NCBI GenBank assembly: GCA_037447335.1
Contig: JBBIGV010000005.1
Span: 22,010-86,009 of the forward strand
DNA from: JBBIGV01 sp037447335
GTDB lineage: Bacteria; Bacteroidota; Ignavibacteria; Ignavibacteriales; Ignavibacteriaceae
Reading direction: 5' to 3'
Length of the DNA stretch: 64,000 nucleotides
Below are positions 8,859 to 18,328 of the stretch, piece by piece (position 1 is the first letter of the stretch; the number at the start of each line of letters is the position of its first letter). A program made the translations under genes and the position numbers. Below the pieces are notes generated by a model, which did not search any database, had not been told where the DNA came from, and worked only from the letters and a program-made list of their open reading frames with translations.

Positions 8859-9848
8859 ATGTCTGACTCACAATACAAACTTAAAAAGAAAGCCGCAGTA
8901 ATATCTCTCTCCGTAGGAATAGGGATGTTCCTCGCAAAAATTGGTGCATATTTTATCACCGGTTCGGCTGCGATATTTTCAGATGCTGCCGAATCTGTGG
9001 TGCACGTTCTCGCAACTTCAATGGCTTTATACAGCATTATGTTAAGCTCCAAACCGGCAGACAGATCCCACCTTTACGGGCATGGCAATATTGAATACTT
9101 TTCGGCAGGAATAGAAGGCTTCCTTATTGTGGCGGCTGCATTGTACATTATTTATGAAGCTGTTACAGATATTATAGCAGGACCTCAACTGAAAAGTCTT
9201 GGTATCGGTATATTGATCATCAGTGGTGCCGGTGGTATAAATTTGATACTTGGTTTTTATCTTATCAGAATAGGAAAGAAAACAAATTCTCTGACTCTTA
9301 TCGCCGATGGTAAGCATGTCCTTACAGATTCTTATACTTCTATTGGTGTAATAATAGGGATTTCGCTTGTAATGATCACAGGCTTCGAACTGCTGGACCC
9401 TTTCTTCGCTATTGCTGTAGCAGTAAATATTCTGATTACAGGCTATAAACTCATTAGGCAATCTGTCGGCGGATTGATGAACGAAACTGATGAGAAGCTG
9501 CTTGATCAGATAGCAAATATGTTAATTGATATGCGCAGGAATTACTGGATTGATCTTCACGAGCTGCGTTTCTGGACATCAGGAGATAAAATTTTCCTCG
9601 ATTTTCATCTGATCATTCCTTATTACTTTACAATAAAAGAATCTCATGCCGAAGAGCACAGGATTCGTGATAATATCCGCAAGAAATTACCGAACACAGA
9701 GATAAGAATTCATTTTGATTACTGCATCCCTGAACTTTGCAAGTTTTGTGATTATGTTGAATGTTCTGTAAGAAAAGAAAATAAGAAAGAAGTGTTTAAT
9801 TGGGATATTAAGAAATTAACCGGACCACCGATTTATAAAATACATTAA
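8859..9848 (+). CDS. Cation diffusion facilitator (CDF) metal transporter with C-terminal Cys cluster
   Basis: A 329-residue CDF-family antiporter exporting divalent metal ions (Zn, Fe, Mn or similar) across the inner membrane. Six membrane helices fill residues 12-205. Metal-site residues are seen at Asp42 (SDAAES) and His153/Asp157 (DGKHVLTDSYTS), along with the YGHGNIEYFSAG loop. The SDAAES motif differs from the DxxxD of YiiP. The cytoplasmic domain (about 206-287) is followed by a short Cys-rich stretch, Cys289, Cys294, Cys297 and Cys302, that could bind metal. No neighbouring gene indicates the metal. Transport class is secure, metal unknown. Confidence 0.9.
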   Translation: MSDSQYKLKKKAAVISLSVGIGMFLAKIGAYFITGSAAIFSDAAESVVHVLATSMALYSIMLSSKPADRSHLYGHGNIEYFSAGIEGFLIVAAALYIIYEAVTDIIAGPQLKSLGIGILIISGAGGINLILGFYLIRIGKKTNSLTLIADGKHVLTDSYTSIGVIIGISLVMITGFELLDPFFAIAVAVNILITGYKLIRQSVGGLMNETDEKLLDQIANMLIDMRRNYWIDLHELRFWTSGDKIFLDFHLIIPYYFTIKESHAEEHRIRDNIRKKLPNTEIRIHFDYCIPELCKFCDYVECSVRKENKKEVFNWDIKKLTGPPIYKIH

Positions 9849-9952
9849 TTTTTTGGCAATGGATTCCTATCCCCTCTGTCCTGCTGCCTGTGAAATTCAC
9901 GTTTGCGTGTTAGTGCAACAACGCGGGTATCAAACAGTGTTCCATCCCCTGC

Positions 9953-11170
9953 TTAATCTTTAACTTTTGCGAGTAATATTAATCCTGCAACAAAGAAAAA
10001 GGCTACTGTTACAATTGCCGTTCTCTGATCAATAAGAGACGAAATTGCACCAAATACCAAAGGACCGAGTATTGCACTTGCCTTCCCGAAGAAAGAATAA
10101 AATCCAAAAAACTCTGTTTTCTTTTCTGCAGGTGTAAGCTTCGACATTAAACTCCGGCTTGTAGATTGTGAAGATCCTAACGCAATGCCGGCAACGGCGG
10201 CAACAATAAAAAATATCATCTTATCATAAACGAAATAGGCTGAAACCACAACCCCGATCCAGATAAACAGGGTAAATGTCAATGCTTTTTTATGACTTAT
10301 TTTGTCTGAAAGTATCCCGAAAATTATTGATCCGATAATAGCCGAAGTTTGAACTATCATGAACAGAACAATGATCTCAGTTAAATCCATCTGAAGGGAT
10401 TCACGCGCAAAAATAGATGAAAAAATAATTACAGTATTCACTCCATCTATATAAAGAAAATATGCGAGGAGAAAGATTGCTACATTCCTGTACTTGTTTA
10501 TTTCTCTGAATGTTGAACGAATTCTTCTGTAGCCTATTTTTATAAAATCTTTAGGAATTTTTTTTCGTCTTTGCCGATCAGGCACAAACAGAAAGATCGG
10601 TAATGCGAACAGTAAAAATATACCCGCTGCAATTATAAAACTTAACCTGACATTCAGCAGGTTTTCTTCGCCGAAGCCGTTCTGGTACAGGGGGAAAGCA
10701 ATTGCAAGTGTAACAAGAGAACCTACATAACCCGCTGCAAATCCATAACCTGATACCCTGCCATAACTTTTTTCTGAGGTTAGCTCAGGTAAAAAAGCAT
10801 CGTAAAAAACCAAACCTGCTTCAAAACCGATGTTTGCAAAAATCAGTATTATGACAGCAGTCAATATCATTGAACTGCCTGTGTAGAAAAGTGATGCTGT
10901 AGCAATTATGCACAACGCAGTGAATATGGCTAAAAAGTTTTTTTTGCCCGCGCCATGATCGGCTACTGCTCCAAGTACAGGTGAAATGAAAGCTACTATC
11001 AACATTGATACGCTGAAAGAAAGACCCCATAAGAAGTCCGACTCCGGTGCATTGCCGGTTATAATTTCTTTAAAGTAAAGAGGGAAACCAACAGTAAGAA
11101 TAATAACGTAGAATGCTGTATTAGCGAAATCGAACAGACTCCACGCAAATATCTTACCTTTTCCGGTCAT
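9953..11170 (-). CDS. MFS transporter, UMF1/Atg22-like
   Basis: A 405-residue polytopic protein of the major facilitator superfamily, in the UMF1 branch related to the yeast vacuolar effluxer Atg22. The opening FAWSLFDFANTAFYVIILTVGFPLYF is characteristic, and about twelve hydrophobic helices follow. The inter-domain loop is Arg/Lys-rich (PDRQRRKKIPKDF). Its ATG overlaps the last 4 bp of nusB (ATGA type), so it is translated as part of the nusB transcript. The substrate cannot be deduced; Atg22 exports amino acids, but that does not transfer safely to the bacterial branch. Confidence 0.88.
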   Translation of the reverse strand: MTGKGKIFAWSLFDFANTAFYVIILTVGFPLYFKEIITGNAPESDFLWGLSFSVSMLIVAFISPVLGAVADHGAGKKNFLAIFTALCIIATASLFYTGSSMILTAVIILIFANIGFEAGLVFYDAFLPELTSEKSYGRVSGYGFAAGYVGSLVTLAIAFPLYQNGFGEENLLNVRLSFIIAAGIFLLFALPIFLFVPDRQRRKKIPKDFIKIGYRRIRSTFREINKYRNVAIFLLAYFLYIDGVNTVIIFSSIFARESLQMDLTEIIVLFMIVQTSAIIGSIIFGILSDKISHKKALTFTLFIWIGVVVSAYFVYDKMIFFIVAAVAGIALGSSQSTSRSLMSKLTPAEKKTEFFGFYSFFGKASAILGPLVFGAISSLIDQRTAIVTVAFFFVAGLILLAKVKD

Positions 11171-11658
11171 AAATTTTTCTTTTTGGATGATGAACGGGGA
11201 AAACTTTTATCTAGCAGCCCTCTTCCGGATTTAGTTATCCTGCCGGCATCTTTTAGTTCTCCAAGAATTGCATCCAGAATTCCGTTTATGAATTTACCGC
11301 TGCCGGCGGTGCTATAATTTTTCGAAATTTCAATTGCTTCATTGATTGAAACTTTAGGCGGTATCTGCGGAAAATATAAAATCTCACAAATACCTATCCT
11401 GAGCAGAATACGGTCAATCAGTGCAATGCGGTTCATCTCCCAATTACTAACACGTTCCATAATTATCCGGTTAAGTTCATCACGATTAATAATACATCTG
11501 TTAATAAGATCAGTTGCAAATTCACGGTCGTCTGCATCAGTAATATCGCTCAATACCAATTTTGTCAAATCTGAAAGACATTCGCTGTTCATTTCACAGG
11601 CATAAAGAACCTGCAGAACTCTTTCGCGGATAAGTCTTCGTTTAAATTGCTGGCTCAT
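11167..11658 (-). CDS. nusB: Transcription antitermination factor NusB
   Basis: A 163-residue all-helical NusB. Known members bind NusE (S10) and the boxA RNA of rRNA leaders to prevent premature termination. Seen: the RNA-binding N-terminus (RRLIRERVLQVLYACEM), the central NWEMNRIALIDRILLRIGICEILYF and the near-invariant SINEAIEISKNYSTAGSGKFINGILD. A basic Ser/Lys-rich tail (about residues 145-163) extends the core. Its stop overlaps the start of the MFS gene by 4 bp, which suggests translational coupling. Function is secure. Confidence 0.96.
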   Translation of the reverse strand: MSQQFKRRLIRERVLQVLYACEMNSECLSDLTKLVLSDITDADDREFATDLINRCIINRDELNRIIMERVSNWEMNRIALIDRILLRIGICEILYFPQIPPKVSINEAIEISKNYSTAGSGKFINGILDAILGELKDAGRITKSGRGLLDKSFPRSSSKKKNL

Positions 11659-11733
11659 AATTATTTTGTACTAATATTCCGGTTGCGTCAACACTCAGAT
11701 AAATTTACTATTATTTATTATGTTATCATAAAA

Positions 11734-12846
11734 TTATCTTTTATATAATTCACCAAGCCTGCCTGCAAAAGCAGACTCTCCAGCATAAATCTTGCTTATT
11801 CTTCCTACCTGCTTCAATCGTTCTTCAGCAATTTTATTCGAGGCTTCATAAGTCGGGATATTTTCTTTGGCAGAAATTTCAAGTATTCTTGTAATAGTAT
11901 CATAAATATTTTCAGCTTGTTTCAATGCCCTGTCCTGCCTGTAACCCTGCAATTCATTAGCAACGTTTATTAAACCTCCGGCATTTATAACATAATCCGG
12001 TGCATAAAGAATTCCTTTTTGAATGAGCATAGGACCGTGAACTGCTTCCTTTTCCAATTGATTGTTAGCGCCGCCAGCAACTATTTCTGTTTTTAATTTT
12101 CCGATTGTATCAGAGTTAATTATAGCGCCAAGAGCATTAGGAGAAAAGATATCAGCATCAACATCATAAATCTCATCGGGTTTAACAACCTTCGCTTTTA
12201 TTGTTTCAAGTGAGCGTTTTATCTGCTCTTCTTTAATATCGGTTATAATTATTTCTGCACCTTCATTATAGAGATACTCGCATAAATATCGTGCAACCTG
12301 CCCTGCACCCTGAACAGCAATTCTTTTTCCTTTTAGCGAATCATTCCCCCATCTGAATTTGGCGCAGGCTTTCATGCCAACAAAAACCCCGTAAGCAGTA
12401 ACAGGCGAAGGATCACCCGATCCGCCCAACGCTTTAGGAATACCGGTAACATATTTTGTTTCCATAAGAACATATTCCATATCTCTCACGGAAGTGCCAA
12501 CATCTTCTGCCGTGATATATCTGCCTGCAAGTCCTTCGACAAATTTTCCAAAAGTTCTGAAGAGAAGCTCATTTTTGTCTTTTGATGAATCACCAATAAT
12601 AACCGCTTTACCTCCGCCAAGATTTAAACCGGAAACAGCGGCTTTATAAGTCATGCCTCTCGAAAGCCTTAGTACATCGCGAAGCGCGTCGGTATCACTT
12701 TCATATTTCCACATTCTTGTGCCTCCCAAAGCAGGGCCCAAAGTTGTGTCGTGAATTGCAATTATAGCTTTTAAGCCGGCTTCTTTATTCAAACAGAAAA
12801 CAACCTGTTCATGACCGTAATCTTCAATAAGTTCAAAATTTGCCAT
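11734..12846 (-). CDS. Leucine dehydrogenase (Glu/Leu/Phe/Val dehydrogenase family)
   Basis: A 370-residue NAD-dependent amino-acid dehydrogenase that interconverts branched-chain amino acids and their 2-oxoacids with ammonia. Seen: the glycine-rich GPALGGTRMWKY loop, catalytic lysines Lys68 (MTYKAAVSGLN) and Lys80 (NLGGGKAVI), AEDVGTSVRDM, and the Rossmann motif VQGAGQVARYL. The pattern fits leucine dehydrogenase rather than hexameric glutamate dehydrogenase, whose family is much longer. It is transcribed leftward toward nusB, with a 75-bp gap. Preference for Leu, Ile or Val is inferred. Confidence 0.93.
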   Translation of the reverse strand: MANFELIEDYGHEQVVFCLNKEAGLKAIIAIHDTTLGPALGGTRMWKYESDTDALRDVLRLSRGMTYKAAVSGLNLGGGKAVIIGDSSKDKNELLFRTFGKFVEGLAGRYITAEDVGTSVRDMEYVLMETKYVTGIPKALGGSGDPSPVTAYGVFVGMKACAKFRWGNDSLKGKRIAVQGAGQVARYLCEYLYNEGAEIIITDIKEEQIKRSLETIKAKVVKPDEIYDVDADIFSPNALGAIINSDTIGKLKTEIVAGGANNQLEKEAVHGPMLIQKGILYAPDYVINAGGLINVANELQGYRQDRALKQAENIYDTITRILEISAKENIPTYEASNKIAEERLKQVGRISKIYAGESAFAGRLGELYKR

Positions 12847-12872
12847 TATGTTTCTCCTTGTTTTATATTCAA

Positions 12873-13895
12873 TTAAAGTGCGAAAAACCAGAAAGCAAGC
12901 AGTGCAATACTTTCCCTTAGTTTATAATAAATCATGTTTTCAAAACTTGCAGCCAGGTCTGAGGCAGCAACGTGTAAATTAATCCTATAAAATTTTCCGA
13001 TCTCTTTAACCCTTGTTAGATGATATGAATCCGAGATTACTACTACATTGTAGTTATTCTTTTTATCAAGAAGGTTATGTTTAATAAAAAAAATCTGCTC
13101 GGTGGTTGAAGTGGTTTTATCTTCAAGCCAGACATCGGAACTGTCAACTCCAAATTTTAAGATGTGCCTGAATGCAACCTCGGCTTCACTTAATTCACCC
13201 GGTGCATTGCTTCCGGTCAATTGGACCTTATCGATTTTTTTTTCTCTGTACAGCCGGGCTGCTTTTTCACTTCGGGCAGCAAGGCTGGGACTGGGAATAT
13301 TATTCGACCAAACCGCTGCACCCAAAACCACTCCAATATTTTTTCTGTCACCGGGCATTTGAAGAACACCCCCATGCTCTTTTACAGGGCTGATATAAAA
13401 TGATGTCAGAACCAATACTAACACCATCGTAAGTCCTGAATTCATCGCAGCACGCAGTACTATTGCATTACTTTTCTGAGCGGCAGAATACCACAACAGA
13501 AAAATCATATAAAAGATCGTAAACTGATAAACAGTAAAAAAAATTCCTGTAAAAATTCTTGTGAAGGGATTATCGAATAAATAGAAATCAGGTAATGGAA
13601 TGCTTATATGTCTTGACAATTCTGCAGCGATCAAACATAGCGTACTAATGAAAACGGTAAGGATAAATCTTCCCCTGTATTTTTGAAATATTCCTTTCCC
13701 GTAAGCGACAATGATTAGCAGAATAATAATTAAAGTCAGCAATGAATTTGTAAAATTACCGATATTAAAAAACGTGAATTCTAAGAAGGGAATATTATGG
13801 CTGCGATATTTAACAGCAATAATTATAACTAAATGCAGGATGTAGATAAGGATCAAACCAGCCGGGAAAAAATATTTAAGAACAGTCTTTTTCAC
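12873..13895 (-). CDS. DUF218 (YdcF/SanA-like) membrane protein
   Basis: A 340-residue protein with about five N-terminal membrane helices (residues 7-165) and a C-terminal DUF218 domain. The domain is marked by VVLGAAVWSNNIPSPSLAARSEKA, DKVQLTGSNAP, SEAEVA and VVVISDSYHLTRV. SanA and YdcF relatives act in the cell envelope and affect antibiotic exclusion in E. coli, but no reaction is firmly assigned. It lies 26 bp upstream of leucine dehydrogenase on the same strand and may share its transcript. Confidence 0.85.
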   Translation of the reverse strand: MKKTVLKYFFPAGLILIYILHLVIIIAVKYRSHNIPFLEFTFFNIGNFTNSLLTLIIILLIIVAYGKGIFQKYRGRFILTVFISTLCLIAAELSRHISIPLPDFYLFDNPFTRIFTGIFFTVYQFTIFYMIFLLWYSAAQKSNAIVLRAAMNSGLTMVLVLVLTSFYISPVKEHGGVLQMPGDRKNIGVVLGAAVWSNNIPSPSLAARSEKAARLYREKKIDKVQLTGSNAPGELSEAEVAFRHILKFGVDSSDVWLEDKTTSTTEQIFFIKHNLLDKKNNYNVVVISDSYHLTRVKEIGKFYRINLHVAASDLAASFENMIYYKLRESIALLAFWFFAL

Positions 13896-14044
13896 ATGGT
13901 AAAATTAACAAAATAACCATTTCGGAAGAAGTCACTTACGGAATTCGTATAAATTAACTTTCAGTTAACGATCATATTACTTGTATTAGCCGGAGGAAAA
14001 AGAACTATGATGATCTTCTGAATCACAATAATAGTATTCAAAAA

Positions 14045-14067
14045 AAAGCGCCTTTGGAAGGCGCTTT
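14045..14067 (-). terminator. Rho-independent terminator after tonB
   Basis: A perfect 10-bp stem, AAAGCGCCTT and AAGGCGCTTT, with a 3-base loop. In the leftward transcript it is followed by a run of eight or more U and lies directly after the TonB stop codon. Confidence 0.88.
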
Positions 14068-14073
14068 ATCAAA

Positions 14074-14730
14074 CTATTGAAGTCTGAACACAATAGGTAT
14101 TGAAACCTGAACCTTAACCGGTTTGCCTCTTTGCTTTCCGGGTTTGAATTTTGTCTGTCTTACGGCATTTAATGCAGCTTCATCAAGTCCGGCACCCAAT
14201 CCTTTCATTATTTCAGCTTTAGTAACGTTTCCAGTTTCATCAACAAAAGCCAGGACATAAACTCTTCCTTCAACACCTGCACGTTTTGCAATTTCCGGAT
14301 AAACAATCCTGTTCTGGATTGCCTGAATACCGCCTATCGGTTCGGGCATTTCTTCAACCGCAACAAAGTAAGTGGGTTCTTCCTCAACTATCCTGCGCTC
14401 TTCTTTTGGGGGCGGGGGAGCTTCCATTTGTGCACCGAAATCAATTTCAGTATCGCCAATTTCTATATCTTCAAGAACGTCATCTGAAGGAGCCTCAATC
14501 GGGATTGGCGGCTTTGGTGGAGGCGGAGGACGATCCTCCTGCTTTGTTTGCTGAATATCTTCAACTGTGAACAACTCCTGCGGTCCTTCTCTTACAACCG
14601 GTCCGGTATCTATGTCCGGGAAATACTTAAAAGCAAGAATGAGGATCAGCAAGGCAGAGATAAGGCTTATCTCAAAATACCTTTTGTATTTTGCTCTAAG
14701 ATCTGCTTTTGGATGTTTCTTGAGTGCCAT
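14074..14730 (-). CDS. tonB: TonB family energy transducer
   Basis: A 218-residue TonB protein, which passes inner-membrane proton-motive energy to outer-membrane receptors. Seen: an N-terminal membrane anchor (about residues 19-37), a Pro-rich periplasmic spacer with PPPPPKPPIPI and a second PPPP run, and a C-terminal TonB domain (about 130-218) with YPEIAKRAGVEGRVYV, GLGAGLDEAALNAVRQTKFKPG and the closing VQVSIPIVFRL strand. It is monocistronic with a clear terminator. The TonB-dependent receptor at 41.9 kb is one possible client. ExbB/ExbD are not in the window. Confidence 0.94.
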   Translation of the reverse strand: MALKKHPKADLRAKYKRYFEISLISALLILILAFKYFPDIDTGPVVREGPQELFTVEDIQQTKQEDRPPPPPKPPIPIEAPSDDVLEDIEIGDTEIDFGAQMEAPPPPKEERRIVEEEPTYFVAVEEMPEPIGGIQAIQNRIVYPEIAKRAGVEGRVYVLAFVDETGNVTKAEIMKGLGAGLDEAALNAVRQTKFKPGKQRGKPVKVQVSIPIVFRLQ

Positions 14731-14901
14731 AATTGAATCTCCTGATTATGCGATTTTCTGGGGATTAAGTTAACCAAAGCTTCTTGCTTTGTCAACACGA
14801 ATTATTACCTGTAAGAACCGGTTTTCTGTTTCTTTTACTTCGATTCAGTTGATGAGTTCCTGATTTTTAATTTTTTTTATTAAGAACCCGTTCATCAATA
14901 T

Positions 14902-15297
14902 TCACAATGACTTTATTGATTGTTTTACTATCATTTTTACAACGAATACGCCTAACAGAACTCCTACAACATTTGCTATCCAATCCAAAAACTCGGCAAA
15001 TCTGCCGGGGATGAACATCTGATGTAATTCATCTAAGGCGCCATATACTACACCAATAATAATCGTCAGGTAATAAGCCCTCAGCTTAGCGTATGGATAT
15101 TTATTCTGAAGAAGTAATGTAAAATTAAGCAGAACAGCCAAAATGAAATAAGCAGCAACGTGGATCATTTTGTCACTAATATCAAGCGAAGGGAGCTCTT
15201 CACCGGGTATACTTGTAGCAACAAAAAGTACAATCCAGTAGATTATTAATGGCAGGTAAACTAACCTAAGTTTGTTACGCTCAAGAAACTTCAGCAA
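14902..15297 (-). CDS. VanZ-like family membrane protein
   Basis: A 131-residue protein with four membrane helices typical of the VanZ-like family: an N-terminal YWIVLFVATSIPG, DKMIHVAAYFILAVLLNF, and the conserved GALDELHQMFIPGRFAEFLDWIANVVG near the end, with the acidic/His pair (DELHQ). VanZ itself gives low-level teicoplanin resistance in enterococci; most relatives have no known task. Its start overlaps the end of nnr by 17 bp, so it is translated from the same message. Family clear, role unknown. Confidence 0.85.
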   Translation of the reverse strand: MLKFLERNKLRLVYLPLIIYWIVLFVATSIPGEELPSLDISDKMIHVAAYFILAVLLNFTLLLQNKYPYAKLRAYYLTIIIGVVYGALDELHQMFIPGRFAEFLDWIANVVGVLLGVFVVKMIVKQSIKSL

Positions 15298-16855
15298 ATG
15301 ACTTCCTCAAAAAATTTATTGCTGCCGGTAAATTTTTCAGAATGTTCTGAGCTGTATAGCCAAATTCAGTATATTTTCTTAGCAGTAAATCTGCGGCAAG
15401 GCTGTGAAGATAGACAGCAGCAATTACCGCATCCTCTGTATTCTCTTGCATAGACATCATACCAGCTAAAGCACCCGTTAAAACATCACCTGTTCCAAAT
15501 TTTGCCATACCGGGATTACCGGAAGTATTTATAAAAACTTCATCGGAAGGCGTAATAATAATGGTGGGTGCGCCTTTAAGGATTAAGATTGCTCCTGTTT
15601 CTTTTACGAATGCCCTTCCGTATAAAAGTAAATCCTTTTTGATCTCATCAGAACTTATACTTATTAATTTCGAAAACTCACCCAAATGAGGTGTTATAAC
15701 AAAATTTTTGAGGTTCATCTGTTTATAGATTCCATTCCTGATTGCATAAAGTGCATCCGCATCTAAAACAACTTTTTTATCTGTGCAAAGTTTCAGAATG
15801 TGTTTGATTGCTTGCTGAGTATTTTCACTTCTCCCAAGACCCGGACCAACCGCAATAACATCCGCCCATTTAATCCGATCTTCAATTATATTTACACTTG
15901 CATCATTCAACTCACCGCTGTTGTTGTCATCGTATTCTTCAACTATTACTTCATCAAGTTTTTTCTGGATAAGATTTCTTATGCTTTTTGGAAATGCAAG
16001 AATCGAAGCGCCGGCTCCAATTTTCATAACAGATTTGGAAGTAAGAACTGCCGCACTCGGTAAACTGCGCGAGCCTGCTATGGTTAAAACTTTACCGGCA
16101 GAATATTTATGAATACTTTTCTTCTTTTCGGGAAGTGATAATAATATATCTTCCGGTTCAACCAGGTATTCTTTAACCTCAAAACGATTGAAGAATGTCT
16201 GATCAATACCGATATCTCCTTTGAATACAGATCCGGAAACCTCACTACCTCCACCGAAGAACAAGCCCTTTTTAAATTCACCGAGTGTGATAGTATAATT
16301 CGCTTTAAAAGCATTCTGATAGAAGCCCGTATCTGCGTCAAGTCCGGTAGGGATATCAATAGCAACCTTCACAGCCGGAAGCTTATTGACATAATCTATA
16401 ATAGTAGAATAAGGTTTACGCAATAAGCCTTTGGCGCCACTGCCCAGCAGTGCATCAAGAAGCAATTCACATTTAGATAAGACAAACAAACTTTTTTGTG
16501 AATCGTACTTTTTTATAAGAATGTTTTTATTAGTAACTGACAGATTTGTGAGAATATTAAAGTTAGCTCTGCAATCATCAGAAAAATCATCAGGCTTACC
16601 AATGTAAATCACAACAACCCGCAACCCTCTGTTTGCGAGGTGACGCGCAACTGCGAAGCCGTCCCCGCCGTTATTACCCCTGCCGCATAATATTCCAACC
16701 TTGGTAATTCTTTTTTGAGATAAAATTTTTTCACTGAGAATTGAGACAATAGAAAGAGCAGCATTCTCCATCAGTATAATGCCGGGTATGCCGATATCAT
16801 TGATGGCATATGAATCTATTGTTCTTACCTGATCAGTACTAAATAGAGGAATCAT
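15281..16855 (-). CDS. nnr: Bifunctional NAD(P)H-hydrate epimerase / ADP-dependent dehydratase
   Basis: A 524-residue metabolite-repair enzyme that restores damaged (hydrated) NADH and NADPH. The N-terminal YjeF/epimerase half (about 1-220) carries ILCGRGNNGGDGFAVARHL (GRGNNGGDG at 58-66) and the later VAIDIPTGLDADTG. The C-terminal kinase-like dehydratase half (about 240-515) has VGPGLGRS (337-343), TPHLGEFSKL and GTGDVLTG at 454-461, whose Asp is the catalytic base. The length fits the fused bacterial form. It follows nuoN after a 43-bp gap holding a perfect palindrome and overlaps the vanZ-like gene. Function is secure. Confidence 0.95.
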   Translation of the reverse strand: MIPLFSTDQVRTIDSYAINDIGIPGIILMENAALSIVSILSEKILSQKRITKVGILCGRGNNGGDGFAVARHLANRGLRVVVIYIGKPDDFSDDCRANFNILTNLSVTNKNILIKKYDSQKSLFVLSKCELLLDALLGSGAKGLLRKPYSTIIDYVNKLPAVKVAIDIPTGLDADTGFYQNAFKANYTITLGEFKKGLFFGGGSEVSGSVFKGDIGIDQTFFNRFEVKEYLVEPEDILLSLPEKKKSIHKYSAGKVLTIAGSRSLPSAAVLTSKSVMKIGAGASILAFPKSIRNLIQKKLDEVIVEEYDDNNSGELNDASVNIIEDRIKWADVIAVGPGLGRSENTQQAIKHILKLCTDKKVVLDADALYAIRNGIYKQMNLKNFVITPHLGEFSKLISISSDEIKKDLLLYGRAFVKETGAILILKGAPTIIITPSDEVFINTSGNPGMAKFGTGDVLTGALAGMMSMQENTEDAVIAAVYLHSLAADLLLRKYTEFGYTAQNILKNLPAAINFLRKSFAEVS

Positions 16856-16870
16856 AACCCGCTCGGACTA

Positions 16871-16890
16871 TGACGGAAATATTTCCGTCA
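16871..16890. repeat. 20-bp perfect palindrome between nuoN and nnr
   Basis: TGACGGAAATATTTCCGTCA is self-complementary over all 20 bases. It sits alone in the 43-bp gap after nuoN. No U-run follows in the leftward direction, so it is not a standard terminator; an operator or an mRNA-stabilising hairpin are options. Confidence 0.6.
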
Positions 16891-16898
16891 TTAAAAGA

Positions 16899-18326
16899 TT
16901 ATAAGTAAGATGTTATTAATTCAATTACAGAACCGGGAAGTATACCCATAATTATAACCAATAAAACAGAAATGATAACTGCAAGTAATCCCGGGCTGCT
17001 TTCCTGAAGTGAAAGCTCTGAGTTTGCTTCTCTGAAATACATCAGAACAACTATTCTTAAATAGAAGTAAACACTTATTACACTGGATACAACACCGACT
17101 ATTGCAAGCCATGTCATTTCAGCTTTAACAGCGGCAATAAAAACATAATACTTGCCGAAGAATCCTGCAAACGGCGGTATTCCTGCAAGTGAAAACATAA
17201 ATATAGAAAGGAGTGCCGCCAGCATCGGTTTTTTTGAAGCCAGCCCGCTGTAAGAGTTAATGTTAAGATTTGTCTCGTTTTCACCTTCAATCAGCGAAAC
17301 AATTCCAAAGGCTCCCAGATTCATAAAAGTATAAGCTGCAAGATAGAAAATGATTCCAGCTATACCCTCAGCAGTCCCTGCCGCAAGACCAATTGTCATA
17401 TAGCCGGCGTGAGAAATGGATGAGTAGGCAAGCATTCGCTTAATATCATCCTGTGCAATAGCCACAATGCTTCCGAACAGCATGGACAAGACAGCAATAA
17501 CAGCAAGATATGGCGCAAAAACATTATCAGCGAGGTTGGAATAAATCGCAACGAAGGTAGCAATTATTGCGCTGAATGCGGCAGCCTTACCTCCTGTAGA
17601 AAATAATGCAGCAACGGTTGTTGAAGAACCCTGATAAACATCGGGGACCCACATATGAAATGGAAATGCTGCGATCTTAAATGAAAACCCAACCAGAAAT
17701 AACAGCATACCTGCAACAAAAAGCACATCACCGGTTAATTCACCGAAACGTGATGTTAAAACTTCGAGTGAAGTTGTATGAACACTTCCGTATATAAGCG
17801 CTATTCCGTAAACAATAAATCCGGTGGCAAAAGCACCCAGCATAAAATATTTTAATGAGGCTTCGTTTGCTGTAAGTCTTTTTCTGTTTATACCTGCCAG
17901 CACATAAAATGCAATCGACATGACTTCCAATCCAAGAAATATCGTAAAGAGATCCTTTGCTGCTGCCATCAGCATCATTCCGAGTACGGAGGATTGCAGC
18001 AGAATATAGAACTCACCGTAATTGGTGCCGTACTTCCTTATATAATCTACAGAAAGAAGTGTAACGAGCGCAGCTCCAAAATTGAATATGAAGTGAAAAA
18101 TATTTGCATTACCTCCGGTAACAAGCATATTCTGAAGCACGACTGATACAGAGCTTACAGTCCACAATGAATAAAAAGCAACGGACATGAACAGCAGCAC
18201 CGAAAACCAAGGAAGTATAGTTTTACTCTTGCCGGAATACATCTCGATGGTTACTGAGATTAATATACCCGCCCCGAGTATAATAAACGGGAGTACGTTA
18301 TAAAATTCCTGGATGTTATTGAACAT
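16899..18326 (-). CDS. nuoN: NADH-quinone oxidoreductase subunit N
   Basis: A 475-residue antiporter-like membrane subunit of complex I, embedded in the proton-pumping arm. About fourteen helices are visible. Diagnostic segments are FLGLEVMSIAFYVLAG, FKIAAFPFHMWVPDVYQGSSTTVAALFSTGGKAAAF (with the conserved Lys and Pro residues) and LAYSSISHAGYMTIG. Its start lies 2 bp after the stop of the 121-residue unknown gene, which separates it from nhaD and nuoM. In most genomes nuoN follows nuoM directly. Function is secure. Confidence 0.96.
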   Translation of the reverse strand: MFNNIQEFYNVLPFIILGAGILISVTIEMYSGKSKTILPWFSVLLFMSVAFYSLWTVSSVSVVLQNMLVTGGNANIFHFIFNFGAALVTLLSVDYIRKYGTNYGEFYILLQSSVLGMMLMAAAKDLFTIFLGLEVMSIAFYVLAGINRKRLTANEASLKYFMLGAFATGFIVYGIALIYGSVHTTSLEVLTSRFGELTGDVLFVAGMLLFLVGFSFKIAAFPFHMWVPDVYQGSSTTVAALFSTGGKAAAFSAIIATFVAIYSNLADNVFAPYLAVIAVLSMLFGSIVAIAQDDIKRMLAYSSISHAGYMTIGLAAGTAEGIAGIIFYLAAYTFMNLGAFGIVSLIEGENETNLNINSYSGLASKKPMLAALLSIFMFSLAGIPPFAGFFGKYYVFIAAVKAEMTWLAIVGVVSSVISVYFYLRIVVLMYFREANSELSLQESSPGLLAVIISVLLVIIMGILPGSVIELITSYL

Positions 18327-18328
18327 AT

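Noticed and set aside
13993..14013. Ribosome site followed by a 4-codon open frame (MMIF)
   Set aside because: Too short to be a gene and not placed like a leader peptide of any neighbour.
14286..14570. 94-codon rightward open frame opposite tonB
   Set aside because: It mirrors the Pro-rich codons of tonB and has no independent start signal.
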